A stretch of DNA of 64,000 bases, taken from NCBI RefSeq assembly GCF_050908995.1, contig NC_135120.1:7267433-7331432 (forward strand), in the 5' to 3' direction. Made by a program: the position numbers and the translations under genes. The DNA is from Andrena cerasifolii (Eukaryota > Arthropoda > Insecta > Hymenoptera > Andrenidae). Positions 47,045 through 59,493 of this stretch are shown in pieces; position 1 is the stretch's first letter; the number at the start of each line of letters is the position of its first letter. The notes under the pieces are model-generated. The model had not been told where the DNA came from. It was given only the letters and a program-made list of their open reading frames with translations, and did not search any database.

Positions 47045-47072
47045 TTGAATGGAATAGAGATTTGAAAAAAAA

Positions 47073-47105
<33 letters not shown>

Positions 47106-47440
47106 TCGACGGGAGAACCCTTTAGAATACAAAGCTTGAACAATTCAGCACAATAAATATATATAAAATAACGTAACATAAACAGAAAAAATAAAATAAA
47201 ACGGAAAATATAAAGTAGCGAGAAAAACATAACAACATAAACGACGACATCGCCAAACCACTGAGCGCAAATTAATGATTTGGTAGTCTCCTAAGTACCA
47301 GAGTCCTAAACGAGGCGAAGGAGGTTAAGAAAATATCTAATTCTGCAGGGCACTGGTTTAGCTCCTCCATAGCACGATTAATGGAATCGGCGGAGTAATA
47401 ATGATATTTTGGGACTCGGGATACAAAAATAATTTACATC
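47045..47440 (-). mobile_element. Probable LINE 3' end with short (AAT)n tail
   Basis: On the minus strand, noncoding sequence runs into an (AAT)n tract of about 11 units (plus-strand ATT at 47073-47105). The arrangement is like the LINE end at 20206-20952, but no coding remnant is clear, so this is tentative. Confidence 0.45.
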
Positions 47441-47613
47441 TGTGAAGTGAGGCTTGGCCGGTAGCCGCCTTGAGGCGGTATCGCGTTGGTGGATCATACT
47501 AAGTTATAGTTAGGGTGTTAGTTTATCATCCTAATAATTGATGCGTGAAAATTGTACTTGTGCACCTTTTAGCTCTTTGTTCATGAAATTTGGTATCTAT
47601 ATACATACATATG

Positions 47614-47720
47614 TCATACTATTATAATAAAGCCATAACATTTGTTTGTGCGCTCATAAAAATCTCGAAAAGTGCTGAACAAATCATTACGAAATTTTAA
47701 CTACAGTATCCTTGAACAAC
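47614..47720 (+). mobile_element. Possible Helitron-like 5' terminus
   Basis: The stretch TCATACTATTATAATAAAGC and a following TTTGTTTGTGCGC resemble the start of many insect Helitrons (TC, then an ACTATTATAAAG-type motif and TTTGTTTG). No 3' hairpin with CTRR end and no Rep/helicase sequence was found. Confidence 0.3.
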
Positions 47721-48569
47721 AAGAAGGGATATAGATTTTGTTTTACGATGTAAAATATAATTAATCTGTATAAAAAATGGTATGTACGTAAAGAAGTCCC
47801 ACCATACCGCTTACTTGTCTCGGTGCTCCTTTTCTCAACGTTTTCTGACTCGCTCTCGTTCCATCTCGCTCTCGTCTTCGCGGAACAGGAGTGAATCAGA
47901 AGTGGTGGGGACAGCGCCAAGCTCCTGACGTGTAGGACACACCGAGTTCTTAGCGTAGAAATACATACGCCGGAATAGATGCGCATAAGCTCCGAAAAAA
48001 ATCAGGAGTTTTATTGGTCAGCGGATTGATTCTTTCTCGACATTTTCATCTGGTATTGGTTTGCGCATAGCTTCGTAAGGCACACAACTATTACGCTCAG
48101 AATAAATAACAGCCCCGTTAAACAGTTCCCGTTACTTCACCATACCCTTCGGGGACCACGCAACTCCAATTGACAAATCCACGATCGTCAGATGGTGGTG
48201 GCTGATTTCTCCTCGATCGCTGCTCGCGAAAATTAACTCACCGGCCAATTTATCTGATATCGACCTTAGGCCGGCTCGCGATGGCTTCTCGCGCTTCTTC
48301 TGTGCTTTGTTAAATTTTTAGTATTTTTCTGAACATTGTTCCATAGTTTTTCATTAAAAATAAAGTGTTTATTTTACAAAAAAAAGAACACTACATTTTT
48401 TGTACTCGCTACATGATCTCGCCTTAAGGCGGTGACCCAGAAGGCTGCCCTGGGGAGCTCGGACGTCCGCCGAATTGAAAACAGACAACGGATTCGGTCT
48501 TTTCGTCCCCGAATTAGACTAGTCTAAATTTTCCAACTGAATTAAAAAATCTATGCACTGGAGGGTTAA

Positions 48570-50065
48570 ACAGCTCCAGCCCACCGTTGGAAGCTTTATC
48601 AATCAACCTCCATCGACGGCCAACGCGCCATCGAGCGTATTAATAACCAACCCGGGCCCCGCTTCTTCGTTTCGCCGTTACGTCTCCACTCAGCGGCGCC
48701 CCATAAATGTCCTCGCTCATTTTTTTTATGGCGTCTCGAACCTGTCGCTGGAGTGGCGACCTTTACGGCGTCCAGCCACTTCATAAAGCATCGAGGTTTT
48801 TGTCGGGTGGATGGATATATCGCTTTCCAATTACGGTTTTCGGGGTGCGAGCAATGGGAGAGGGTAAAAAAGGGGTCGACGGGGCACAACCCTATCGATT
48901 CCCTCCCCGTGAAAGCGGGAGAATGATCCGTGGGTAGGTTCGGCGCAACACTCGCCGCTGCTGGTGTGGCTGCGTAGCCATAAGTGTCCGCGTCCCGCCG
49001 CGCGGGGCAGGTATAAACGCATCCACGGTGACGACGAGAGGAGAAAGAGAGGGTTGCCTCGGTGCGTGCACGTGGGGTAGGTCCTGGCCTAATCCATTAC
49101 ACGACATATTAATTCGTCTGCGGCCTGGCGATCCAGGTAGCGCAGCAAGGCTCTCTTAAAAAAAGAGAGAACGCCGATGAGAAACGCGCCGCGCACGCGT
49201 TCAGGTAGTCCCGAAAGGGGTCCGACACGAGGCCCCCATAAAAAAAGTCAGGCCCCGGGATGGGGGAGAGGCATCGCCTGTGGAACGTGTCGAAATTGTA
49301 CATCGTAAAGTACCTGCCGCTAGAACCGCATTTTTTACCACCGACGGTTTTCTACACCGTATTTCTTTGGGCCTTATCGATTATGACTGCGCGAAGCAAG
49401 CAGGTGGATGTGTATATTGTCACTTAGCAAAGTGGATCCGGCGGTCTTGATCAAGGGATCTCGCTCTCCTCCCGATCGCATCGCGATTCCATGGAACTGG
49501 CAGCAAGAATTAATGGGGAGATGCGAGGAGGGAAAAAGTCTCAAAGAGCGAGGTGCTCCTGCCAAGGATGTATTAACGCGAAGGGAAGAGGAAACGACCT
49601 GGTCCGTGCCTCGTGGCGGAAAACTTGCTTCCGTCGGGCGCTGATAAGAAAAAAAACTTCCCTCGAACGCGGGCGAAAGAGGGAATACAGGAGTGGAGTG
49701 GTATCCAACGCTAGAACTTTGAAACACAGACGAGTGTACAGCTGTTCTCAGTCTACCATCTCTGATAGCGAGTCGGTCAGCATAAATCCACCCCCAACCA
49801 TTATTTACGCACAGAATTCTTCCATTACTCTAACCTACTTCAACGTTGCATTCACCGTTAAGCAACCGTACAATCTCTCACTGTGGCGAGGCAAGATGGG
49901 GTATCGTAAAAAAATTATGATAGAAACAGTGCTGGACATTTGATGAAAGTAACAAAAGCCATTGTACTGTAACAGTTAGGTAGGCTTGATAAAAATGAGT
50001 GGGGGAGCACGCGTCTTTGGTTTAGAGCTGTGAAATCGTCCACATGCTGCGTGGACCTTATTTTA
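48570..50065. other. GC-rich unique DNA, no gene recognised
   Basis: CpG-rich. Frames up to 150 codons overlap and show no domain. Confidence 0.5.
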
Positions 50066-50068
50066 TTT

Positions 50069-50603
50069 TTAACCGACTTCAAAAAGGAGGAGGTTATAGA
50101 TTCGACCCGTTTATATGTTTTTTTTTATGTTTGTCCCCTCGTAACTCCTCAGCATATGGACCGATTTCGATGATTTTTTTTTATTCGAAAGAGGGCGATG
50201 CCCCGGCGGGCCCACCCTACACTGCATCAACATTGGCCTAATATTTTGCCAGTTATGGTTAATAATAAAGACTATTGTCACATAATTATTATTATTTTAT
50301 GTACGTACGCGCATATCTCCTCAGCATGTTGTGTAAATATATATATAAAACTAAAAAGTTAAGAATAAAACAATTTTTAAAAAATTAAAACCGTCTTCAA
50401 GAAAATAAAATTGCACTAAAAAGTTAAAAATAATTTTTCTCCGTATTTAATCTACGACATTCATATTTTTTAAGTCGGTGCCTCGTCATTTGCACTGCGT
50501 AAATCTGGCGCCGGCTTAAAAAATATGAGAGTCGTAGATTAAATACGGAAAAAAATTATTTTTAACTTTTTAGTGCAATTTTATTTTCTTGAAGACGGTT
50601 TTA
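50069..50603. repeat. Arthropod interspersed repeat with CCGACTTCAA ends
   Basis: It begins AACCGACTTCAAAAAGGAGG and ends with the inverse of AACCGTCTTCAAGAAA. From memory, the opening GACTTCAAAAAGGAGGAGG and GAAAGAGGGCGATGCCCCGG are common in insect genomes; I cannot assign a superfamily. The right part is a near-perfect palindrome (50372-50620). Confidence 0.55.
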
Positions 50604-50620
50604 ATTTTTTTTAAATTTTT
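50372..50620. repeat. Near-perfect 249-bp palindrome
   Basis: The left arm (AAAACCGTCTTCAAGAAAAT, then TTAAAAATAATTTTTCTCCG and AATCTACGAC) is mirrored on the right with few changes. The centre near 50480-50510 is CG-rich. Confidence 0.9.
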
Positions 50621-50956
50621 TTATCTTCTATTTTATTTATACGGATGACTCCTTTTATATACAAAGGTTTGCAAAGTGTTGCCAGGAAATAATTGAATTC
50701 GACGCTATTCAGACGCTATGCTGGTGGCCATGACTCGTCGCGCTTGCAATTTGAAGGAAGTAAGTGGGAATCGAAAAAAGTTCAGTCCGCGAGCTTAGGT
50801 ATTAGCTAACTTAAATACCCTAGTGACCGGATCAGTGTGACCAAAGGAGGAAGAATAGAATTTTGCTTTAAACAGAGGAAAGCTCCTAACTCGTCTTTCA
50901 GGTGCATTTAAATTAACCTTAATTTTGCGTACTAAAAAGACATATAATAAATATAA

Positions 50957-52374
50957 CGGGGTAAATTGTAACATAAGTAAAATCTTTTGAACGACAAATC
51001 TGGCAACCCACAGCTGCTTGACGATATTAGCACCGTCGGTTTTAGTGACACAATCGAGCGTTATGTATTCATTTTGTGGTTACTGCTCAGAATTTTAATA
51101 TTTGAAGCACGTAAGTAAATGTTGTCTTGGCACTTTTATTTCAATTAACCGTCATTAGAAACCGTTTGTATTTTTGCTTCTTTGTCGTAAACGAATCAGT
51201 AAACATTGATTTATTATAATGTGTACGCATTCTATTAATTTAGTGTTCAGTTTCTCGTTTGCTGTGGTAAAACGCAAAAATTCAAGCTCGGGGTAAATTG
51301 TAACATGTTACCACGTACTCTGCTCTAAAAAAAATGCTCTAGACGAACAACAGAACAATCGAGAATCCAAAAAGTAGAAAAAAAGTGTAAAGGCAAAAGT
51401 AAAGAAAGCGAAGAAGAAGATTTTGATAAAATCAGATGAATAAGCAATAATTGTTTAATTCATGTACCTATACCATAAAAAAACTTCAAAAAAGTAAAAA
51501 AATTAAGCCAAGTACATGAAATCTAATAAATCACAAAAGAATAGAAAGGTATTCTCAGATCATCAATACACATACCTTCCCTTTCCCAGGCTCTCAGATA
51601 ATTTGTCACTTTAAAACTCTGACAATATCAGTACATTTTCATTATATTGCGTTTTAAAATTATTCCAAGATCATTCATCGACATCGATACCTTTCCTCTC
51701 ACAAGTTTTCAAATAATTTGTCATTTTAAAATTCTGACCATATAAGTGCACTTTCATTATTTTGCGTTTTTAAATAATTCTTATTCGTCGACACATCTAG
51801 GCGAATGTCTAGATGTTACATTTTATCTTCACATTATTAAAATGTCCGCGATATGGGTAATGGAATGTATGAACACAGCATTTCAGCTGTGTATAATGTA
51901 GTTGCGTCATCTTAAGCGCAGTTGGAAAGCACCTTTATGTACTTACTTGCAGCTCATTTGATATCACATCTTTTTTATATTCTAATTATTATTATCTTCT
52001 ATTACCTTTGTGATTTATTTGATTTCATATACTTGGCGCAATTTTTTTACTTTTTTGAAGTTTTTTTAATAATGATCTGTGTTTTCATTCATGTTTTTTT
52101 TTAGAAATGTTTATTTGTGTTCATATTTGCATTTAAATAAGTAAAGCAGATGTGTTACAATTTACCCAGGACTGGGGCACATTGCAACAAAGCTTCAGAT
52201 TTGTTTAAGACAAAGCTAGATGTCTAAGTGTCCAAGATTTTGTCACGTACTTCCACGCAATCAGTTCACCACATATCTAAGTACTAAATCAGTCAAATTA
52301 TTTCCTGATCGAGGAAAACACTTTCGAGAAAAAACTGCGAAAACTTTTTTGTTGCAATCTGCCCCTGTCTCCCC
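50957..52374. mobile_element. TA-target element, family CC, left edge damaged
   Basis: The right end (reverse complement GGGGAGACAGGGGCAGATTG) is followed by TA at 52375-52376. The left has ACGGGGTAAATTGTAACA but lacks the outer eight or so bases. The terminal motif recurs inside: GGGGTAAATTGTAACATG (51289), and GTTACAATTTACCC and GGGGCACATTGCAAC (52150-52190). It hosts the second family V element. Confidence 0.75.
51474..52076. mobile_element. Family V element, copy 2, nested in family CC
   Basis: The left CCATAAAAAAACTTCAAAAA and the inverse right end near 52072 enclose sequence collinear with the outer arms of 36256-38192 (AAAATGTCCGCGATATG, CGCAGTTGGAAAGCACC, CTTTATGTACTT). The left arm is mostly replaced, so the copy is far less palindromic. 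It preserves the empty TA site (about 51897) of the 182-bp MITE. Confidence 0.82.
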
Positions 52375-52376
52375 TA

Positions 52377-54639
52377 CCAAAGCTTAAAGTATTAACTTAT
52401 AATTACATATAGATTCATAGAAACTTAAACAAGAGGTATAATTATAATTTCTTTAGCATGTCTGCTTAGCTTCCCCATCATGCATCCTCTTCCCCTACTT
52501 TCAAACAGGTCAGTGGAACATTGTACCTCTTTCCCATCGTCGGATCGAGCCTCAACCCCCGCCTTGCCAATAAGCAAACACCGAGTACGTGCCCGTTTAA
52601 TCCCACCGTCGCAATCGATCGTTTACCACCACGGAACGTGCAACGGCGTAATCCTTGAGCAGATGCCGCCTCACCTCTTCCCGCCATTTCTTCTCCACTC
52701 TTTCTTCTGTCCCCGCCGTCCGTGGCACCCTTCTCCTTGAATCGCGTCTCTCGCGTTCCCGGCCCGATTTAATGCCCGTCCGTTTGGTCAGTAGCAAAAG
52801 TAACGGCCGGCTGGACACCTTTTCTTCTTCAACCCTCTTTCGGCGAGATCGGGCCAGGTTACGGTGCCCGGCCCTTGACGAGTCCTGGCCGAGCGTCCAC
52901 CCTGTCGGGGTCAAGGGGTTGGCCAGCTGGCGTCGGACGGTTGTGCAATCTGCACGCGGCAACCCCTCCTTTCTCTGACCGAGGAGACACGGGCAAAGGG
53001 GGCTGCAGAGCCAGAGAGAGAGAGAGAGATGCAGAGAGAAACTGGCAGCAGCCTCTGTGATCGGGGGTTGGCTGGCATCGCCGCTAACATTGCTCATTGT
53101 CCGAGCTCAATGGCCGTCTGTCCAGCGCCATTGTTGCTCATGATTTCGGGGAGGCCTGCGCGACAACCAGCTAAACAATCCACCATCCTTGCCGCCGCGA
53201 GATAAACTTATCGCGCCCGCTGCCACGACACGCACGATCCTACGCCGCTTGCAAATCCGCGCGCGACCGTTGATCGTGATTTATGTGGGAGTACCGTGGA
53301 TCGGCCGTGGCAGCCAGATTCCGCGATATGGAAACGTATGGGAGGGTAGCTTCGGCTGCCTCGAGTGGAATTGCGAGTTCGCGGCGGAGGGGGTGGGGGA
53401 TAGGGTGACGGTGCAATGGTTAGGTGCAAGTGCTTTTTCTGTCGCCTGTCCTGATGATATTACGTACGTACTACTACTCTTTTATATCGAGCTTCCTCGC
53501 TTCACCCGAAATACAGTTACGCCACCTGCTGTATTTCCATAAACCGCGATATTTGGGTATAGCATAGACTCGTTACTTTCTCACTGCTTTTAATTTAACC
53601 CTTCGTGGTCACGCGGGGTGTGTCGCGGCCCAAGAATAATTTTCCAGTTAAAATGTCGTGTCTTTACGACTTCCAAAGCGGATTTATCGCAAGAAAAAAA
53701 ATTAAAAAATCGCCTTTTTCCCACAAACGTGGAAAATCGCTCATTTTCAACTACAAATTTTATCACATCAAAATTTACATCTCTAGAAAACAGACTATTA
53801 TACCAAGATCGTATAAGTACTACGAACGTACAATTATCACTGAGAAGTTAAAAGATTAAAAAATAAACTGGTAACTCAAGAAATATCAAGCAAAGTAAAA
53901 TTTGCTGGAGTTTTTCAATAGCTTTGCAGGGTTTTTCATAATTATTTCCTAAGTCTATATTTCAATTGCGCGTAAATTTATAAATAATAAAAACATAAGT
54001 CCTGATGCTTATGAACACAGGTATACCACGTTCCTTCTTGCCAGATTTTAAATTCGATCTCTAATTCAGTCATCAGTGGATAACGCTTGGTCGTGCCCCA
54101 CACGTTGCGACGATAGTCTCCGGCAGATACTTGCTCCATTTGAAACACTATCGCGGAACATCTCTGACCGTGGCACCGTTATAACGGAAGCGCATGTAAA
54201 GCGGACCTCGTGGGTGTCGCGAAAGATTCCGCAGGGCGAAGAGCATTCTAAACAGCCGGGGGTCTCATTAAGCAGCCAGGTTCGCACCTTTCCTGTGCAG
54301 AGATGACGTTTCCGGTGAGTTACGGGGCTGCCGCGTTGATATCCCTGCGCCTCAAGATTTATGCCGCGGCCCACCAACGGATATGGGTACACGGCTCACA
54401 GGAAACAAGCCCACGGCTCCTCTAGGAATATTCATGTCCAGAAGTAGATTGACTCTGGCATTGTTCACGGGGCTAAAGATTCGGAGAAACAGGAAGCGGG
54501 GGAACTGTTGCCGAATAACAACGAGGAGCTCGGGGGACATTTCCCTTAAACCACGCTATATAAAAACACGGGATGAAGGCACGACCAGCGCACAGTGGTC
54601 CGTCTATTAAGGGGTCATGCTCAGTCAGGAGGCCTAGAA
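52377..54639. other. Mostly GC-rich unique DNA, no gene recognised
   Basis: No supported gene. A (GA)n run lies near 53016-53032. At 53597 TTAACCCTTCGTGGTCACGC looks like one end of a piggyBac-type element, but I found no partner. Confidence 0.45.
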
Positions 54640-54641
54640 TA

Positions 54642-54745
54642 GGGTGGTCTTTGGAAATTTTTTACTCAAAAGCTATAACACATTTCTCAGAAAATCTTTT
54701 TTCCTTTTAAGGATTGCATCTACTACCGTGCGTCGTATTTTTTTT
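54642..54745 (+). repeat. TA/GGGTGG repeat, relative of 43238-43333
   Basis: TA (54640-54641) is followed by GGGTGGTCTTTGGAAATTTT, like the ends of the TA elements. The following 100 bp match 43238-43333 inversely. A right end was not found. Confidence 0.7.
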
Positions 54746-55695
54746 ATTTAAAAATATTTATCGGTAACTAAGTTATTGTCTATCACTCGAAGGTTCTCTA
54801 AAAAAAAGGCTTCTGCGGTGACCACTGCTGCTCGAAAGTCGATCATCTAAAATAAAAAATTCAAAAGAATTTACTTATTGTATTGTATTGTCTAGTATTT
54901 CAACGAAGGTTTTTTCGAAATATTGATTTGGGAAAAAATGGCTGATGTTTAAAGTAAAAGTTTCAATTTTCATCGTAAATCTTGCCTGATTTTCGTCAAT
55001 TAAAAGAAAACTAAGCATCGGATAAAAAAATCCTTCGTTCAAATGCGGCGGTGGATAAACTAATAAAATTCCTTAAATACCATCTTGCATGACGCCGCGG
55101 ATGGAGCGGTTGCACCGATCAGCCATTTTGAAAGCGACACCGCCATCGCCGCGATTCAACCCTTGCCACAACCCTATCCCTCCAAGGGTCTCGTGTTCGG
55201 CCCCGACCACTCACCCCTTTCATACGAAGAAAGGGGGTTAATTCGAGCCGCTGTCACAACACGGCCATTCGAGCATCAATCTGAGCCTTGATTGGCTGAA
55301 ATCTGGATCGCTTTCCATCGAATATTCCGTCACGTCCGAACGCGGTTAATCGAGAAAAAGACAGCTGTTTCTTCATCCTACGCCTGCACAGAGAAGGGAA
55401 ATTTAATGCCAGTTACTGAATTAATAATTCGTGGGACGTTGAGTTACGACACACTGCGGCCGCCATGCGTTGTTCCCAAATTTGACCGTTTTTCGATTCG
55501 TCACACCGTGCAACACGAAATTTGGTTGCTCGTCCACGGTGATCCTACACACGAGACACTGCAAAAGATCGAGGGTCCGGGTCGAGAAGACGTTGGCTCA
55601 GCGAATGCAATTCAACAGATTCGAGTTATGCTTTAGATTATCCAACTTGCACCCCAATTTCCCAAGATTTATTCAAGTCGTTCCAAAGTATCGGT
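54746..55695. other. Mixed unique DNA, no gene recognised
   Basis: An AT-rich stretch to about 55080, then GC-rich; frames up to 114 codons without domain. Confidence 0.45.
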
Positions 55696-55726
55696 TAGGG
55701 GAGACCGGGGCTAGTTGATACAGACG

Positions 55727-56460
55727 AATTATTATTCTTATTATTATTATTATTAACGAGTTTAACCCCTTAAATACAATTATTACAAACATAAGAAGAA
55801 ATAAGAAAAACTTACTACTAGGTTACAAGTCGTTGCACTTAACGTTGATTACGCTTACAAATCTATACATATGTACAAAGTGTACAAAGTAGTGTCACCT
55901 CTGACCGCCTTCAAGATACCTACCTAAACACTGATGTTCTGAAGGATGCCAGGGACCCAGAGGAAAGGTCAAGAGAGTGAGAATCGCTATTAAGTTTGTC
56001 GAAGCAATTACAACTCCGAGTAACTGGATCCAGATGACCAATATCGGTCCTGTACCGCCCTTGCATAGAATAGAGGGCTCTGACGAAGAGCCCTCCCTGC
56101 GACATAAAAATTCACGCTTCCTAGCAGGCTCGGACACCTTATGTGACCATTAATTAAATTGTACGGGAATACAAGATCGCTGGTTGTCCTGCGAACTTCC
56201 AGTGTCGTCAAGTTCAACTGAGTTGCTATATCGGTTATAGTCGTGAGACAAGAAACTCAGAGGCTTCCCTAACTGGCAAATCGCAAAAAAAGTATGCTGA
56301 ACTTTTTCAACCATATACTTCGGGCTGACAGTGCTCGGGGATCATGTCTGCGACGCATACTCTAGCTGAGCTCTAACTTAAGGAAAGTACAGGATTTTCA
56401 ACGTTAACGGATTCCTGGAGTGTATCGCAAAAATTATCTCGACACCGTATATATGTAGCT
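55727..56460 (-). pseudogene. LINE reverse transcriptase C-terminal region, decayed
   Basis: Read on the minus strand, this encodes the thumb and C-terminal part of a CR1/Jockey-type reverse transcriptase. Recognisable blocks: LEYASQT then a stop (about 56350-56370), the family's LEYAS-x-x-W motif with the Trp lost; KYMVEKVQHTFF, the IE-x-x-Q-x-x-F block; then LEVRRTTSDLVFPYNLINGH and SLLGSVNFYVAGRALRQ (56200-56060). The last part continues in a different frame (56010-55895). There is at least one stop and one frameshift. The 3' end has a TAATAAT-type tail (plus-strand ATTATT at 55729-55756). It is inserted a few bases inside the left end of family EE. The 5' junction is uncertain and no target duplication was found. 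Confidence 0.78.
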
Positions 56461-56611
56461 CCATTTCAGAGAGATATGTGAAGATTCTTGTCCAATTCTT
56501 TCCTACGATCCAGCGTACGAGTCTGTACATTGACGTTAACAATCGTTTTTTAACTGTTTTCGTTTATATGGAGAAACAGTTTTAAAATAGTTTTGATACA
56601 TACAAATTGAT

Positions 56612-57172
56612 CGTCCAAATAACATTTTTTCATTCATTTTGTATGTATTTTCTCAAGTTTTCGTTTACTATATATTAAAGAGGAAGAACCAGAGTATATT
56701 TTAGCATATTTGTTACTAAGTAATTAATTAAAATAACAAATGAAAAAATTGAAAACAAAATAGCGTATCAACTAGCCCCACAGCGGGGTAAATTGATACA
56801 CTCTGCCTTCGTCCAAATAACATTTTTTCATTCATTGTGTATGTATTTTCTCAACTTTTCCTTTACAACATATTAAAGAGGAAGGACCGGAGTATATTTT
56901 AGCATATTTGTTACTAAGTAATTAATTCAAATAAAAAATGAAAAAATTGATACAGAATAACGTATCAACTAGCCTCGCAGTGGGGTAAATTGATACACTT
57001 TGCCTTCGTCCAAATAACATTTTTTCATTCATGTTGTATGTATTTTCTCAACTTTTCCTTTACAAAATATTAAAGAGGAAGGACCGGAGTATATTTTAGC
57101 ATACTTGTTATCAACTAATTAATTCAAACAAAAATGAGAAAAATTGAAAACTGAAAAACGAATCAACTAGCC
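56612..57172 (+). repeat. Three-copy tandem repeat, about 197-bp unit
   Basis: Units start CGTCCAAATAACATTTTTTC at about 56612, 56810 and 57007. Each has AAAGAGGAAGRACCRGAGTA and ends in the element's terminal-like motif. Entirely inside family EE. Confidence 0.92.
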
Positions 57173-57185
57173 CAGGTCCCCCCTA

Positions 57186-59091
57186 CTCAGCCAGAAGGCG
57201 ACGACGACATATCGTTATGGGAGTCTAGATTTTGGTCCGTTACTCTAGAGACACGTGGTTCCTCACGCGTGCCCGCTGGACTTAAGTCTTTGTCGCCATC
57301 GTGATCCGATTCTGACGCCTGCACCTGAAGATTCCACCGCGCACCTTTTCCTTTCTACCTGTCCGCTCGTGCGGTAATATCTCGATATCTAACAAGCTGC
57401 GTTAACGTGCCAAGGTGGGAAAAGCGTGGTTGGATTTATGGGCCTTGGATTCGAGTGATCAGGGGGTGACCGCGGTCCCTGGAAAGGTAAAAACAGCTCG
57501 TGCTCCTAAAAATACTATTCCAAAGTTCCCTTCAACTGTCAACTATGTTCAACTCGAAGCCTCGAATGTCTATCGAGGAAGGTCCACTCTAATCGTAACC
57601 GAACGTCCACTGCAGCCCCCGCTTCGCACCAGCCCACTGGGACGACTCTGTAATTAGAAATGGCACCGAAATGTTTCGCGCCACCGGTCAGATGGCAACG
57701 GTTCCGCATGCACACACACGTCAGGCTTCCGCAGCCGATCGAATCGGGTATCGAAACGACCACAGGGGTAGCTCCAACGTAGACATACACGCGGATGCTA
57801 GAGGCAAGAGGGGTATTGTCCCTCGCAGAGGCAATCCACATTTTATGGGGCATAAACTCGATCGAGAGGCTCGCTCACCGATGCTTGATTGGCTACCCGG
57901 ACAATGTCATACCCGTTACGACAATACCACCCGGATTAACGCTGCTCCGCGTTAATGCCCCCGAGCTCCCAGCGTTTATCGCTTTAAACGTCGATAAGAC
58001 CACCCTTGCGCCAATCAACCACCCCGCGAGTACAATCGATGCCGGTCTCTCGTGTTCCCATCCAAGCGTCTTCGCTATCCAGCTCCATCGCGAAGGAAAC
58101 ACGTATGTATGTACACGCGTACTCCCCGCTTCAAGAAAACGCACCCAGGAGAACGGGAGAAGCACCGTGACAGAATATATCATTGCCGTCTCTTTGATAC
58201 GGTTACAATCCCGATGAAAGGATTCGAGATATCCCGGCGCATTGTCCCCGCACGCGTCGAGCGCAAAATAAAGGAGCGCGCAGGCGCGCGCTGGCCACCC
58301 TTCGGCAGCTTCCTGTTCCCGTAAAATTTCCAACTTTTTTTCCAGAAACCTCTCCGCTGCTCCCCCCGCCTCGCCGCTTCCTCCGACACGTATGTACGCA
58401 GATGCGCGGTTTTCCCTGCCGTGGCTTCCCGATCTTTTACCTACAGTTCTCTCCCGATTCTATGGCCCCGGTTCTCCCTCTCTGTCCGCCTCGCCCTGGC
58501 CGGCTCTTCTAGCCGCGCGCGATCCCGCTCGCACGCACCGTGCCACGACCCTCGCGCGTGTAACGAATCCGCGCTTTTTTCGCCCCTTTTTTCCGACCGA
58601 AAATATCCAGTTTTCGGGGTGAACGGAACGCACGCGTGCCCCCCGAGACGGGCAAAGATGGAGGGCAGGCGAAGGAGCGAGAGGGAAACCGCAATGGAAA
58701 GCTGCGCGGAGAGAAATAGAGAGAGAGGGAAGCGATTGGAGGGGACAGAACCAAGTGCCGGATTCGAAAAAAGTGGTTAAAAATATGTAAACGGACGTAG
58801 GACGGGATTGGTAGCACGTGGGGAATGGTAAAACGGGGAGACAATGTGTCATCGGCACGCGCGTGTCTCTTCTTTCCCTTCTTCGCCTCTTCCTTTCGAC
58901 GTTTCCACGATCGTGGATGTTTTTTATGGACCACGATCGCGCGCGGGCTGCCTGGAAAGGGATCTTCCCGCGTGGAGAACGAAGGTGGGGCAACTAATTT
59001 GATGCGTGCACTGGGAGACACATGGAAACGAGCTCCTGTTGCAGAATAAATTGGGGTGCACTTTCGTGCGCGTCTTTGTTTCGGTGGAAAG
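57186..59091. other. GC-rich unique DNA, no gene recognised
   Basis: CpG-rich. Frames up to 177 codons (58460-58993 minus) overlap others and are Arg/Pro/Ser-rich without domain. Confidence 0.5.
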
Positions 59092-59493
59092 TAGGGTAGG
59101 TGGGGGTATTACTGCGGACTTTTAAGGTAGGTTAACTTTAAAACCCTCGGTACGGCGTTCAAATGAATGAATGTTCCTTCTTCTTTTTTTTTTTAAAGAA
59201 AGGTGGAACCTTAATAATTCCATACAAAAATATGAGGGCGGGGTAATAAGCACAGTTAATTAAAAACACGGAGATTTATCGATCAATGTCATTGCAGGAG
59301 TTACTGCGGACATGCATGCATTACTGCGTGCCAATTACTAACGAAATACCAGTTACTGCGCATGTACTTACTACTGCGGTCCGACGTCAGGCGAAACATA
59401 ACCTTAGCACAAATATTACGTCGTGAATACGGCCGGAAGAAAGGGTAGATTGCGCTGCCGTCGGTCCGCAGTAATGCATGCACATGGTGGAAA

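Larger units (their letters stand above)
46745..48565. mobile_element. piggyBac-like TTAA element with CCC ends
   Basis: TTAA at 46741-46744 and 48566-48569 flank ends CCCTCTAGTGCATA and (reverse complement) CCCTCCAGTGCATA. CCC ends plus a TTAA duplication are typical of piggyBac. Subterminal palindromes CTGCCTTAAGGCGGGCACC (left) and CGCCTTAAGGCGGTGACCC (right, near 48422) mirror one another, with a third, CGCCTTGAGGCGG, near 47472. I see no transposase frame in the 1.8-kb interior, which has a LINE 3' fragment and other repeats. Confidence 0.82.
55698..57183. mobile_element. TA-target element, family EE, with LINE insert and tandem core
   Basis: TA at 55696-55697 and 57184-57185 flank ends GGGGAGACCGGGGCTAGTTG and (reverse complement) GGGGGGACCTGGGCTAGTTG. 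The terminal motif recurs in the core (CAACTAGCCCCACAGCGGGG near 56767, and similarly near 56966). The first 11 bp of the ends equal those of family T at 27680. A LINE fragment occupies about 55727-56460. Confidence 0.9.

Noticed and set aside
53597..53640. piggyBac-type end (TTAACCCTTCG)
   Set aside because: No inverted partner or second TTAA at a sensible distance.
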